The notes under the pieces: generated by a model
What the model was told of the DNA's origin: nothing
The model's database searches: none
The model's input: the letters and a program-made list of their open reading frames with translations, nothing else
Source: Azolla caroliniana
Lineage: Eukaryota > Polypodiophyta
DNA length: 64,000 nt
Assembly (NCBI GenBank): GCA_043228905.1
Contig: JBHGNT010000005.1
Coordinates: 23,064,001 to 23,128,000, forward strand
Reading direction: 5' to 3'
Shown here: positions 28,014 to 37,680 of the stretch, one piece after another
Layout: the number at the start of each line of letters is the position of its first letter
Position numbering within the stretch: the first letter of the stretch is position 1
Position numbers and translations under genes: made by a program

Positions 28014-30080
28014 TCAATGACCATATGATGCATCTAGGCTTCTTGAGTAACTTGTATCTGATAAAAAAGGGTGTGAAGAAAATTGAGATTGAGACATGGT
28101 GATCTCACTTTCTTGGGACCGATATGGTGTCATTGGGTATGCCGGCATAGTGGTCGGCAGGTCCAACAATATCTTGTCTTTGAGTACTTGGATTACTTGC
28201 CTCATTGTCGGCCGGGCATCAGGATTCGGATGGCAGCATGTGAGAGCAAGATGAAGCACGCATATCCATTCATCGGTTAGGGTAATGCTCGGATCGAGGG
28301 CATCTTCGAGCGTTTCACTCTTGTGGAGTAGCCACACCCAGTCAATGATTCTACCCTCTTGTGGTGGTAGAGAGTCTATGGGCCGACGGCCGCACGCAAC
28401 CACTAGGGCAAGCACCCCGAAGCTATACACGTCCGCCTTGTCCGTGCCTCTTCCCGTGTATACGAGCTCCGGGGCCACGTACCCGGGGGTGCCCACGGCA
28501 GTTAGAGTCACCTCTTGGTTGTGAGAGATGAGCCTCGCGAGGCCGAAATCGCACAATAGCGGCTCCAAATTGTCCGTCAACAGCACATTCTCGGCTTTCA
28601 CATCCCTATGCAAGATGCAACTCCCCAATCCTGTATGCAGATACTCTAATCCGGCCGCGATCCCTGCCAGTATCCTCAGTCTTACATCGCCTTCGAGTAC
28701 TACTAATCCTTCCGTCTTCCCATAAATGTATTGATCCAAGCTTCCCTTGCTCATGTACCTGTAGAGTAGCAATGCTTCCCCTTTCTCATAACACCATCCT
28801 TCCAGTGACAGCAAATTGCGGTGCCGGAGCATGCTGATGATCTCGATCTCGGATATGAAATCTTGCTCCTTCTTCACTCCATCCTTGAGCTTCTTGAGGG
28901 CGAACAAGGAGCCATCCGGAAGCTTCGCCAGGTAAACAATGCTGTATCCACCCTCACCGATCTTATTGGCCTCCGAGAATCCGCCGGCAGCCCTCTTCAA
29001 CTCTCGGTGGCCGTACCGTTTGGGCAGGCCTCTGCTGCCAGAGAGCAGTGACAATCTGGTTGAGGTGAATTGCAGCTGGCGTGACGAGAGCTTTGATTGC
29101 CGGCTGTGGTGGATCCAGTACGCGGCGAATCCAGCACTGAGAATTAGAAACAATACTATGGCAGAGGGTAAACCAATGACAAATGCCAAAGAGGGAGGAG
29201 CAGACTTAGGGTCTGTCATGCTGAAATTCCAAGCATACATGCCGCAACCCTCCAGATTGCCGAGGCCGAAGCGGTTCGTGGACGAGAATCCGGCATAAAC
29301 AGATTGATTAAACAGGGTGGAGATGTCATAGGTGTATTGAAGGATGGGATGGAGGGGGCGAGCAGGCAGCGGATCAGAGATGTTAGTCATCCATACCTGG
29401 ATGAGGCGGGTGGCCGATTCGTACTCGATCCACGCCGTGAATGTGTAGTTGTTGTAGAGGTAAAGAGGGGAGGAGGTGTCATTGGTGTCGGTGACATTGG
29501 AAGAGATGATGGAATTGATGTCGATGCCGACATGGCTTTGGCTGGGATCTTTGTAGAGGAGGCTTTGGGAGGTATCAAATTCGACCGCGAAGAAAGGGAA
29601 TGGAGGGGGCAGAAGGGTCTGATTGGTGATGGTGGTTTCTTGGTAAGTGACAAGGCCAATGGCACCCGACTGGCTGTCGTTGGGGGCAATGGAGGAGGTG
29701 GAGATGAAGAAGGCCATACCGCTGCCCGATTTCGAGGCATTCATGATTAGTTGGAAGGTGAAAGAAGTGGTGAAAGACGCGGTGGGCGAGAGGATGAAAG
29801 GGTTCCTGTAGACCATGCGGCCGAGGTTCCCGATGCTACCATTGACACGCGGGTCGGCGGTGGTGGGATTAGGGGTTAGCCAGATAGCTGAGCCAGTGAA
29901 GGAGACTTCTTGACCTTGGTACCATTCTGCCTCCTTGACAAGCACAATATCTGCTATGGTGCTGCTGTCAAAGACAGCATGCTCAAATGACAGCTCCTCT
30001 GCTTCTGCCCTAATCAGGAGGAGGTTGAGTAGGATGAGAAATAGCAGGACAAGATGACTCTGCTTCATCTTCATCATCAT
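28014..30080 (-). CDS. L-type lectin receptor-like kinase, 688 codons
   Basis: A plasma-membrane receptor kinase that would sense an extracellular ligand and phosphorylate Ser/Thr. Signal peptide 1-28 (LVLLFLILLNLLLIRAEA). Legume-lectin domain about 30-287 with VEFDT (166-170) and HVGIDINS (183-190); the usual metal-binding Asn three residues after VEFDT is Ser173, so sugar binding is doubtful. Membrane helix about 298-322. The kinase (about 370-637) has a Gly loop (375-380), Lys396, HRD 491-493, Asn498, DFG 511-513 and APE 536-538, so it looks catalytically competent. The Ser-rich tail may be phosphorylated. It has no introns, typical for the family. The minus-strand leader is a GGA/GAA repeat. 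It is the only intact host gene here. Confidence 0.95.
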   Translation of the reverse strand: MMMKMKQSHLVLLFLILLNLLLIRAEAEELSFEHAVFDSSTIADIVLVKEAEWYQGQEVSFTGSAIWLTPNPTTADPRVNGSIGNLGRMVYRNPFILSPTASFTTSFTFQLIMNASKSGSGMAFFISTSSIAPNDSQSGAIGLVTYQETTITNQTLLPPPFPFFAVEFDTSQSLLYKDPSQSHVGIDINSIISSNVTDTNDTSSPLYLYNNYTFTAWIEYESATRLIQVWMTNISDPLPARPLHPILQYTYDISTLFNQSVYAGFSSTNRFGLGNLEGCGMYAWNFSMTDPKSAPPSLAFVIGLPSAIVLFLILSAGFAAYWIHHSRQSKLSSRQLQFTSTRLSLLSGSRGLPKRYGHRELKRAAGGFSEANKIGEGGYSIVYLAKLPDGSLFALKKLKDGVKKEQDFISEIEIISMLRHRNLLSLEGWCYEKGEALLLYRYMSKGSLDQYIYGKTEGLVVLEGDVRLRILAGIAAGLEYLHTGLGSCILHRDVKAENVLLTDNLEPLLCDFGLARLISHNQEVTLTAVGTPGYVAPELVYTGRGTDKADVYSFGVLALVVACGRRPIDSLPPQEGRIIDWVWLLHKSETLEDALDPSITLTDEWICVLHLALTCCHPNPDARPTMRQVIQVLKDKILLDLPTTMPAYPMTPYRSQESEITMSQSQFSSHPFLSDTSYSRSLDASYGH

Positions 30081-31139
30081 TTTCTACTTCTTCTTCTTCT
30101 CCTCCTCCTCCTCCTTCAATGATATCATCTGATCAGATGGATGATTGTAAGGTCTAACTCCCTTCATGTAATATCCATATGCATAAACATCATACATGTA
30201 TATATGTATTGTAAGGTCTAATTCCTTCATCATATCAGGTGGATGATTGTACGGTCTAATTCTTTTATATTTATGCATATGCATATATACATATGTATAC
30301 ATATATATATGTATGTATGTATGTATGTACATATTGCAATCCACTATGCATGCATTCATTCCATTGGAAGACTCCATTCTTTACTCATTCCATGACCATA
30401 TTTATTCTTTCTCTAGAAGGATTCCATATTCCATTGCCCCATTCTTTTATTCAACCTTTACTAACTAACTCTATAAAAAAAATTCTTTTCTTTTATGCAA
30501 CCCTTCACTAACTATATAGACAAATATTATTCCATTGACCCATTCTTTTATTCAACCCTTCACTAACTATATAAAACTTTTATTCGATTTTATTTTCTTT
30601 AGATAATACATTTTAAAATTTGATGGATTCGCAAAGCCCCCCCATATGCCCTCATCGTGCACTTAGATTGACATTAGCAATATAGACATGGTCTCCGTCC
30701 GTCACTCTTTTTCTTCTGCAACTCACGGTCTCAGTGTTTCTCTGCAGGTAGTAATATTCATCAATAACCTAACTACTATATATATACATAAGAATATTAA
30801 AAAAGCGTTCGTTTTGCAAAATAAATTTATACAATAAAAATTAATTCATTCACTAAAAAAAAGAACAATCATTCGTTAATGGATTATAAAAATATGATTA
30901 GTGTCAAGTCTCTTGTTTAGTGTCAAATAAAAATATCCATAAAATTTGGGAGACTAAAGAGGGGGAGTTTATGAACCTTTATTTTATTTTATTTTATTTT
31001 TAAAAAAAATATTTTTATATCTAATTATAGATATATGTATGATTAGTGTCAAGTCCCCTTTTTAATGTCACATAAAAATATCCACAAAAATTATGTGAGT
31101 AGAAAAAGGAGAATGTGGAAGGTGTTTCTTAGGGACATA
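30081..31139. other. AT-rich intergenic region with short repeats
   Basis: No gene is supported. It holds a (GGA)n/(GAA)n leader for the kinase (30084-30115), a TATG/TATA microsatellite (about 30278-30330) and three imperfect copies of a unit like ccattcttttattcaacccttcactaactatata (about 30434-30580). A 65-bp direct repeat starting with gattagtgtcaagt lies at about 30894 and 31041. Confidence 0.6.
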
Positions 31140-32171
31140 GCTTACCTTTGGTGCCCAAGGAATGACAGCCCTTGGAAGGCAAAGAAGGCAAAGATGTAGT
31201 GGTTGTTCAGTCCAAGTTTAAAGTTGAAAGAACTGGCTAACATGGAGGATAAGGTGGCCCGTGCCATAGTGAAGGCACGGTCAGGTTTAAGAGAAGGGTT
31301 GGTCTTAATGCAATCGAAAACGTTGGAGGAACGGCTACGACAACTGCTATTTTGGAACCCCAAGATTAGAAGCGAAGGCGGTATGATGCTTGGAGAGAAA
31401 AAATACTTGTCATGGGGGCGTATGTTAGAGTACAATGTTAGTTCAGTAAGAGATTGGGATGTTTTCATAATGAAGAGGAGGGAGGGTCAAACTGGTATCA
31501 TTATGTTTATCGGAAGGCTAGAAAAGGTGGCCTAGCTAATAGATAAGGTTGTTGATTGTTTAGATAGGTTGAACAAGGAAGAAGGGGTCTAGTCTGGTTG
31601 GTTTGTAGGTGAGGGTGATGCACAAATTATCCGTGGCAGATGCACAACTAATGAGGATCGCTTGTGGGGCAACCTAAGTGCTTTGACTCACAATCGCAAG
31701 TGGTTGGCAAAGCGGGTGGTGTGTTGGAGGGTAAGAAGTGGCAAGTGAACCCGGACCAAGGGAAGCTGGATAATGATTATAAACTATGTCTTTTTTACAA
31801 CAAGCCCCTATGTGATTTGGAGTGGGATCCACTAGAGGTATGGTGGTAGAAATTAGGAACAAACAAACTAGAAAGGTTTTTTAGTATAGTACTAAGTTGG
31901 GAAGGCAAATCATTGGCTCCAAATCAGTGCATGTTGCTCAGACTCGCAATAGTTAGAGGGATAAAGCCATATCAGATGACTTCTTGAAGTCGTTTTGGAG
32001 GAGACTATGAGCATTGGATATGCCAAAAAAATAAAGGTTTGGTTGTGGCTTCTTAGCCATAAGGCGGTACCTATAGGGGAGTGGATGAGGTGTCGTGGTG
32101 GGGAGGTTGGTTGCTAGTTATGTGGACACACTTTGCAATCGATCCCTCACTATTTTTGGAATTGTCCAGAG
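31140..32171 (+). pseudogene. LINE (non-LTR retrotransposon) 3' end with zf-RVT domain
   Basis: Translations in shifting frames match the region after RT in plant L1-type LINE ORF2: LLFWNPKIRSEGG...LGEKKYLSWGRMLE (31340-31440), then LCDLEWDPLEVWW (about 31806-31846). The reverse-transcriptase zinc-binding segment KKIKVWLWLLSHKAVPIGEW...CGHTLQSIPHYFWNCPE follows (32025-32171). A stop at about 32106 and several frameshifts make it dead. It ends where the LTR of copia M begins. The upstream endonuclease and RT parts are absent. Confidence 0.7.
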
Positions 32172-32496
32172 TGTTGGAGTCTGAGACCGTCAGTGTGGAA
32201 ACAAGAACAACATCCATGCTTAGAAGGTCACCAAGTTAGCATGGTAAAGCAAGATCAAGAAGACGGAGTGAGAGTGGGAAAAAGAAAGACGAAAATGGCA
32301 CACAATCTGTAACTATATTATTTGAACTCAAAGTTACAATAGAATGGAGTCAACAACTCTATGAGCTAGGTTACAAAGCCAATTATATACTAATTGAGCT
32401 GAGGTAACTGCCCTTTGACGTATTTACTTAAATATCCTAAACCTATTCCGTCCAAAGGTTAGTGTGAATACGGCCATTATACACCCGTATTCGACA
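32172..32496 (-). repeat. 3' LTR of copia element M
   Basis: On the minus strand it starts TGTCGAATACGG directly after a purine run (gagagag, 32497-32503) and ends CTCCAACA next to the LINE. 325 bp. It lies between LINE coding sequence and the 3' end of M pol, as expected. The partner LTR would lie beyond the window. Confidence 0.55.
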
Positions 32497-32639
32497 CTCT
32501 CTCATAATGGGCATATACACTATGGAGAAACCTGTAATATGAAATAGGATGTATAGGTTATACGAAAAGATGCTTGAGTAGATCGGCCTGTGGCCGAATC
32601 AATAGAAACCAAGAGGAAACAAAGGACGAGTCGGCTAGT

Positions 32640-32781
32640 TAGAGTGCAGATGCCGGTGCGGTTGTAAAGCGAGTGCTCGAAGATATCTCTGTTGTCTGAC
32701 TTGATCATACTAGAGTGCAGATGTCAATGCGGTTGTCAAGCGAGTGCTTGAAGCTATCTCTATTGTCTGACTCGATCGTAT
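32640..32781. repeat. 71-bp tandem duplication in the 3' leader of M
   Basis: TAGAGTGCAGATG...TTGATCATAC is repeated (32640-32710 and 32711-32781) with about ten differences. Confidence 0.85.
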
Positions 32782-33118
32782 TGAATGCTCCTTAAGCCCA
32801 TCTAGTGCCAAAGTGACTGAAATCGATCAGTTGCGAGACACTTGGTCATCCCGTCTGATATGTTGTCAGTCGTGGAGATCTTCTCGAGGCTGAGCTTCCC
32901 TGAAGTTACATAGTCTCGAACAAAGTGATCTATAGGACGTCGATATGCTTGGAAGCATTGTGATGAACTAGATTCTTTGACAAAGCGACAGCACCCTGAC
33001 TGTCACTGTAGACAACTGGAGCCGAATTGGGATTGGCTTGTCCAAACATACACACCAGCCAACCAAGCCATTGAGCCTCTTTTGTTGCATTAGACACAAC
33101 TACGTATTCGGCCTCGGT

Positions 33119-33566
33119 TGTCAAAACAAAGCAAGAGATTGAACGATTGAAGGAAGATATAAGAAAATAGAAGAAGAGGAGAGAATGGATTGATAAGAGA
33201 AGAGTGGGTTTATTAGAATAGAATGAGTACAAGGATGAGTTGGATACAAGGTAGGCTTGGAGCTGAAGACTGGTGTTGATTCGAATTGATTTGATATGAT
33301 CTATTTGTCTCTATTTATAGGTTTCTATAGAATAGCTTAGAGATTCCTAGAATGTTCTAGAGCTAGAATATTCTAGGATGTTCCAAAAGATTTCTAGAAT
33401 GTTCTAGAAAGTTCCAAAAGTTTCTCTAAGACAATAATCACTATGAAAAGTAGCCTTCATCATTTCACATCCTGATAGGTTACATTAATGGTTAGGCTTC
33501 GAATTTCATAATCTAAAGTCCTAGGTTCAAGTCCAGGTGAAGCATAATGTTCACGGATTCATGACA
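33119..33566 (-). mobile_element. Solo LTR of the HSE-bearing family, in M RNase H
   Basis: Minus strand TGTCATGAATCC ... GTTTTGACA, 448 bp, flanked by TCGGT (33114-33118) and TCGAT (33567-33571), a TSD with one change. It splits the copia TTEAEY motif. Order in sense direction: antisense tRNA-like module (B box ggttcaagtcc on the plus strand, 33524-33534), a large GAA/TTC array (33365-33414), TATA box (33319-33312), a leader beginning near AATTCGAATCAACACC, GA/CT-rich end. Confidence 0.8.
33365..33414 (-). promoter_or_regulatory. Heat-shock-element-like array in the solo LTR
   Basis: 33392-33414 reads TTCtaGAAtgTTCtaGAAagTTC: five perfect alternating units. A second group (GAAtaTTCtaGGatgTTC) precedes it. 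The array lies 70-100 bp upstream of the minus-strand TATA box. Confidence 0.75.
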
Positions 33567-34336
33567 TCGATCGTTGAAGTGGTCGTGCACTCCTGAAGTT
33601 TTTATTTCCACGAAATTGCTCCATTGCCGAATTTGAAGCAGTACCTTGTTATTGACTTTCGATTGTACACAACCAGCAAAGTCTAAGTCGGTGTAACCGA
33701 TTACACTTGGGTTCTTGTTCGGACTGAAGAGGATGCGAAGATCTTGTATGCCTACCAAGTATCTGAATACATGCTTGACTGCATTCTGATACAATCGGCC
33801 TAGGTTGTGCATGAATCTACTGACGACTCCTACGGCATGAGCAATGTCAAGCCGTGTCGCGTACATCAGGGAGCCGACTGTTGGTGCATATGGTACCGAC
33901 TTCATATCTTCCCCCTCCGCACTAGATGTAGGGTAGGGAGCGGGGTTGAAGCTTATTTGGTCGACTGCATGTTGAACCGCTGCAAGATACATTTGATGTA
34001 GTCGGCTTGAGACAAAAACAATTGTCTCTGTTTCCAAAGTCGACTAATCTTCATTCCGAGAATGTGTCGAGCAGGACCTAGGTCCTTCATTACGAACTTC
34101 AACCACACATGCCTAACAAGATCGGTAAGCTCTCCGACATGACAGCCGGAGAGTAGCATGTCATCCACGTATAAGATGAGGAAGATGGGAGACCCATCTA
34201 GAGTTGTTTTTGTGAAGAGACAGTGGTCCTCATCGTTCTTTGAGAAGCCGACCAATTGGATAAAATCGTTGAACTTCTTATAGCGTTGTTGGGCTACCTA
34301 CTTTAGGCCATAAAGACTCTTCTTGAGTCGACAAAC

Positions 34337-34895
34337 TGTTGAGATCGAAACCGGCCACATCTATTTACTCGTTCGTATTTTCGGGTGCAAAGAATTGAGT
34401 AATATAGTGCACAGATAGAAAACAGGAAAAACAAAAAAAACTCAAAGAGACACAAGATATTTAACATGGAAAACCCAAATGGGAAAAACCACATGTAGTC
34501 CACAAACTCTGAACCGAATCACTATAAGGAGAGGAGTACAACAAGAGGATTCAAGGCAACGACCTTGACCTCTTCTTCGTCGACTGACGGCTATAGAGTT
34601 ACACACACACACTCTCTCTCTCTCTCCAACTATACAACTCCCTTCTCCAACTATACAACAATAATCATAAACTACACTTACATAAAGTTTGTCCTAGTTG
34701 TATTTATACTTATACAACTTTTCTGGCTATTTGCAGATATAACCCACATGGGGCACATTTAGGCTATTTACAAATAGTCTCCCGAATTGGTTATATAATC
34801 GATTTCTGATTTTTGGTCTCGGTTGAATTTCCTGTCAACTCTCTATTCGATTTGGCTTGTACTCTTCCCATCCGGAGGGACCTATTTTCCCAACA
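34337..34895 (-). mobile_element. Solo copia LTR in M RT
   Basis: Minus strand TGTTGGGAAAATAGGTCCC ... GATCTCAACA, 559 bp, flanked by CAAAC on both sides (34332-34336 and 34896-34900). It shares GGTCCCTCCGGATGGGA and the cgtggaaaaccc-type leader landmarks with the LTRs of copia A and B, so it is a relative. It splits M just before CRLKKSLYGLK. Confidence 0.85.
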
Positions 34896-35922
34896 CAAAC
34901 TAGATGCTCTTGGTCAGCTGCAATTAAGCATTTCAGTTGCTCCATGTAAATTTACTCCTCTAGGTCGGCATGGAGGAAGGTCATCTTTACATCTAACTGA
35001 ATAAGCTCCAAGTCCTCGACTGCCACTACACCGAAGAGGAATCGAAGGGTGGTCATTTCCATCATTGGTGAAAAAATCTCATCGAAGTCGATGTCGTTTT
35101 ATTGTCAAAAACCGTTTGAGACTAATTTGGCCTTATACTTGGGATATGCAAAATCCGACATCTCTTTGAGTCAATAGATCCATTTGCACGGAAGAGCATG
35201 TCGGTCTTTCGGTAGTTCGACTAAGTCTCATGTATTATTGGGTCGGATGGAGTTAATCTCTGACTCCATCGCCAAATGCCAGGTGGTCGATTCAGCGCAC
35301 ATTGATGCTTCTTCATATGACGTCGGTTCACCAACATCCGTGAAGATGATTCCGGGAGAGTATCTCTTTGGTGGTTGAGACAGTCGTTCAGATCGTCGTG
35401 GGACGAATGGGCTCACCGGATCATCACCGATGATCATCTCTTCAATAACCGATCCACTCTATAGATCGCTACGTATGCTGCTCTCTCAACTTGTCCCGTG
35501 GAGGTGGTGTGTCATGTTGCCGCTCAAGTATGTAGTGATGGGCCGTTAGGATGAGTCAAGGCATCCGAAAAAGGGACTCTTCTGACTTCAATTGGCCTTT
35601 CCGTCGGTTTGTGCATCTCCGACTCGTTGAAAACGACATCTGAACTTCAGACAATTTGTCTGTTTACTGGCTCCTAGAGTCGGTAGCCGAATTCACCCTC
35701 TGATCCATAGCCAAGGAAAATACATTTCTGGAATCATGGCTCAAGCTTTCAGCGATCATCGTTGGGCGCAAGTGCGAATGCTTCACAGCCAAAATTACGT
35801 AGCTTCTCGTATTTCGGCCTTTGGCCGGTCTAAAGCTCCTACGGGATTTGAAGTCCTAGAGGCCTACTCGGCAACATGTTGATTATGTGCACTGCAATGA
35901 GTAGTGCCTCAGCCCAAAAGAA

Positions 35923-36060
35923 TTTTGATAGTCCGGCGTGTTGCATCATGGCGACAATTCGTTCCTGAATTGTCTGCCTAGACCAGAGGACTTTTGATAG
36001 TCCAACGTGTTGCATCATGGTGACAATTCGTTCCTGAATTGTCTGATTCATGCGTTCTGC
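35923..36060 (-). repeat. 69-bp tandem duplication inside M integrase
   Basis: Two units (35923-35991 and 35992-36060) encode QTIQERIV(T/A)MMQH(V/A)GLSK twice in frame, adding 23 residues just after the catalytic Glu. Six or so base differences show that it is not new. Confidence 0.85.
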
Positions 36061-36838
36061 AACGTCATTTTGTTCCGGACTATATGGAGTTGTTAACTCT
36101 CTTTTGATGTTGTGTTGTTGGCAATATCTAACGAATTCATCCGATTGGAATTCTCCACCATTATCCGATCTTATGCATTTCAAATTTCAAACTGATTGGT
36201 TTTCAACCATTGCAAGCCACTCTTGGAATATCGTGAACACTCGATCTTTGGTTCTTATCGGATATGCCCACACTTTTCTTGTCGAGTTTTCAATAAATGC
36301 GATGAAGTAGGAGGAGCCGTTAAGAGAGTAATGTGGCATTGGGCCATAGAGTCCGTCCAAATGGAACAAGTCGAGGGGACTCGACTCTCTCGGCTCTCTA
36401 GTCGGGTGTGAAGCACCAGTTTGTTTGCCTTATTGGCAGTGCTCATAGAACTGGTGGTCGGAGAATGAGAGCTTGGGGATGTATCCAACTCTAGATAAGT
36501 GTGTTTTGCCCACCTTGCCGAGGTCTCCGAATCGTCCATGCCATAGCGACGACACAGGAATATCAACCAAGAATAAATCAACCTCTCTAAGAGTGACATA
36601 TAGTGGGTACAGTAAGTGTACCTTTGTTCTTCTAGCAAGTAGAAGATTCCCCTTATGGAGTGTCCACCCTCCTGATGATAAGCCAGCACGGATGTTGTCT
36701 TCGTCCAATTGTTCGACTGAGATCAAAGGTCTTGAGAGCTCAGGTACATGTCAAACATTGTGTAGTACTCGTGTAGAGCCACTTGGAAGGTTGAGCTCTA
36801 CAGTGTCAATTCCAATTATATGTCATGGACATGACAAC

Positions 36839-37641
36839 AATGTCATGAAGGATGTGCTTCACGATATAAAAATGAACTTAAATATTGTATTCAGTAATGT
36901 TTTAAAGACTTGAACCAATACACACCAAGTACGAAGTACCTACCACTAGGTTAAGTTAATTGTTTTAAAGGTGTCGTAAAGGATATAAAAATAAGCTTAA
37001 ATATTGTATTGAGTAACATTTGAGAGATTTGAACCCATAACCTTACATACCAAGCAAAGGACATACCACTAGGCTAAGTTATTTATTTCTAGAGGTATAT
37101 TTCCATGACTATACTTATCCCATATCTATTTTCATACATGAAAGCTCAAATGAGGGAGATGTTTATCATGCATCACATGCATTTCATGCATTGCATGCAT
37201 GTCTTGTACCCTCACATGCATGGGGCACCTATAAAAAGAGGGGAATCAAGTGAGGGAATCAAGAGAAAGTTAGAAAATAATATAACTAAACAAGCTAGCT
37301 AGCTCATTTGGGAAGTTTATTATCTCTCAACACTTAAGTCGAGGGTTCACGCCGGAATTTGGAAGAGAAAAGGTTCATCTTGCGATCAAGCATTGTAAAG
37401 TTGGTAACATCTTGTATTCTTAATATAAATCATGTTCATATCATATACTTTTGCTTCTAAAATCATACATTATCTCTATCTCTTATCTATGCTCTTCTCT
37501 CTCACACACATTACTTTTAACTCTTCTTCTTCCTATCCTTAATCTTTCTACCATCAACACATAAGCCTTATATAAATTTAGCCAACTCTCTTAAACCTTA
37601 GTCCCTACGACTTCGCCGCACGAACCACAACTACCCCGACA
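36839..37641 (+). repeat. 5' LTR of element F
   Basis: Right end CCCCGACA at 37641, then a PBS (37646). The left end is near the TGTCATGAAGG at 36839 (a TGTCATG..CATGACA palindrome at 36821-36836 makes the exact start uncertain). It contains a tandemly duplicated tRNA-like unit, a TATA box (37230) and a CT-rich leader. The 3' LTR starts at about 63.79 kb with the same landmarks (aaatatt..tattcaatga, gaattgaacca, tttccatgactatactta). Confidence 0.65.
36858..37090 (-). repeat. Tandemly duplicated antisense tRNA-like unit in the F 5' LTR
   Basis: Two units of about 120 bp each end in a minus-strand tRNA-like module: B box TGGTTCAAGTC (36917-36907) with A box TAACCTAGTGG (36953-36943), and B box TGGGTTCAAATC (37037-37026) with A box TAGCCTAGTGG (37076-37066). 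The truncated 3' LTR has one copy in view (63829-63881). Confidence 0.65.
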
Positions 37642-37645
37642 TAAA

Positions 37646-37661
37646 TGGTGAACCCTACATG
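37646..37661 (+). other. Primer-binding site of element F
   Basis: TGGTGAACCCTACATG, 4 bp after the LTR; matches the PBS of L except for two changes. Confidence 0.6.
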
Positions 37662-37680
37662 AAGGCAGCGACAAGGAGAA

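Larger units (their letters stand above)
32782..36820 (-). pseudogene. Copia element M pol, minus strand, decayed and twice interrupted
   Basis: Reading right to left: protease end (ELNLPSGSTRVLHNV, about 36790), GAG-pre-integrase (LWHGRFGDLG, 36530), integrase with SDNGGEF (36150) and PEQNDVAERMN (36070), RT (FSPMMEMTTL, 35050; QLDVKMTFLHA) and the YVDDM active site (about 34164). RNase H ends with TTEAEYVVVSNATKEAQWLGW and SDSQGAVALSKN (33130-32940). Many stops and shifts. The 5' part is cut at about 36820 by element F, and two solo LTRs (33119-33566, 34337-34895) split RNase H and RT. A 69-bp in-frame duplication lies in integrase. Confidence 0.85.

Noticed and set aside
30084-30511. Small open frames with Tyr/Ile/His-rich translations on both strands
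   Set aside because: They are produced by TATG/CATA microsatellites.
31203-31535. Independent small gene of 110 codons
   Set aside because: Its translation fits the region between RT and the zinc-binding domain of LINE ORF2 and is followed by other LINE pieces in shifted frames.
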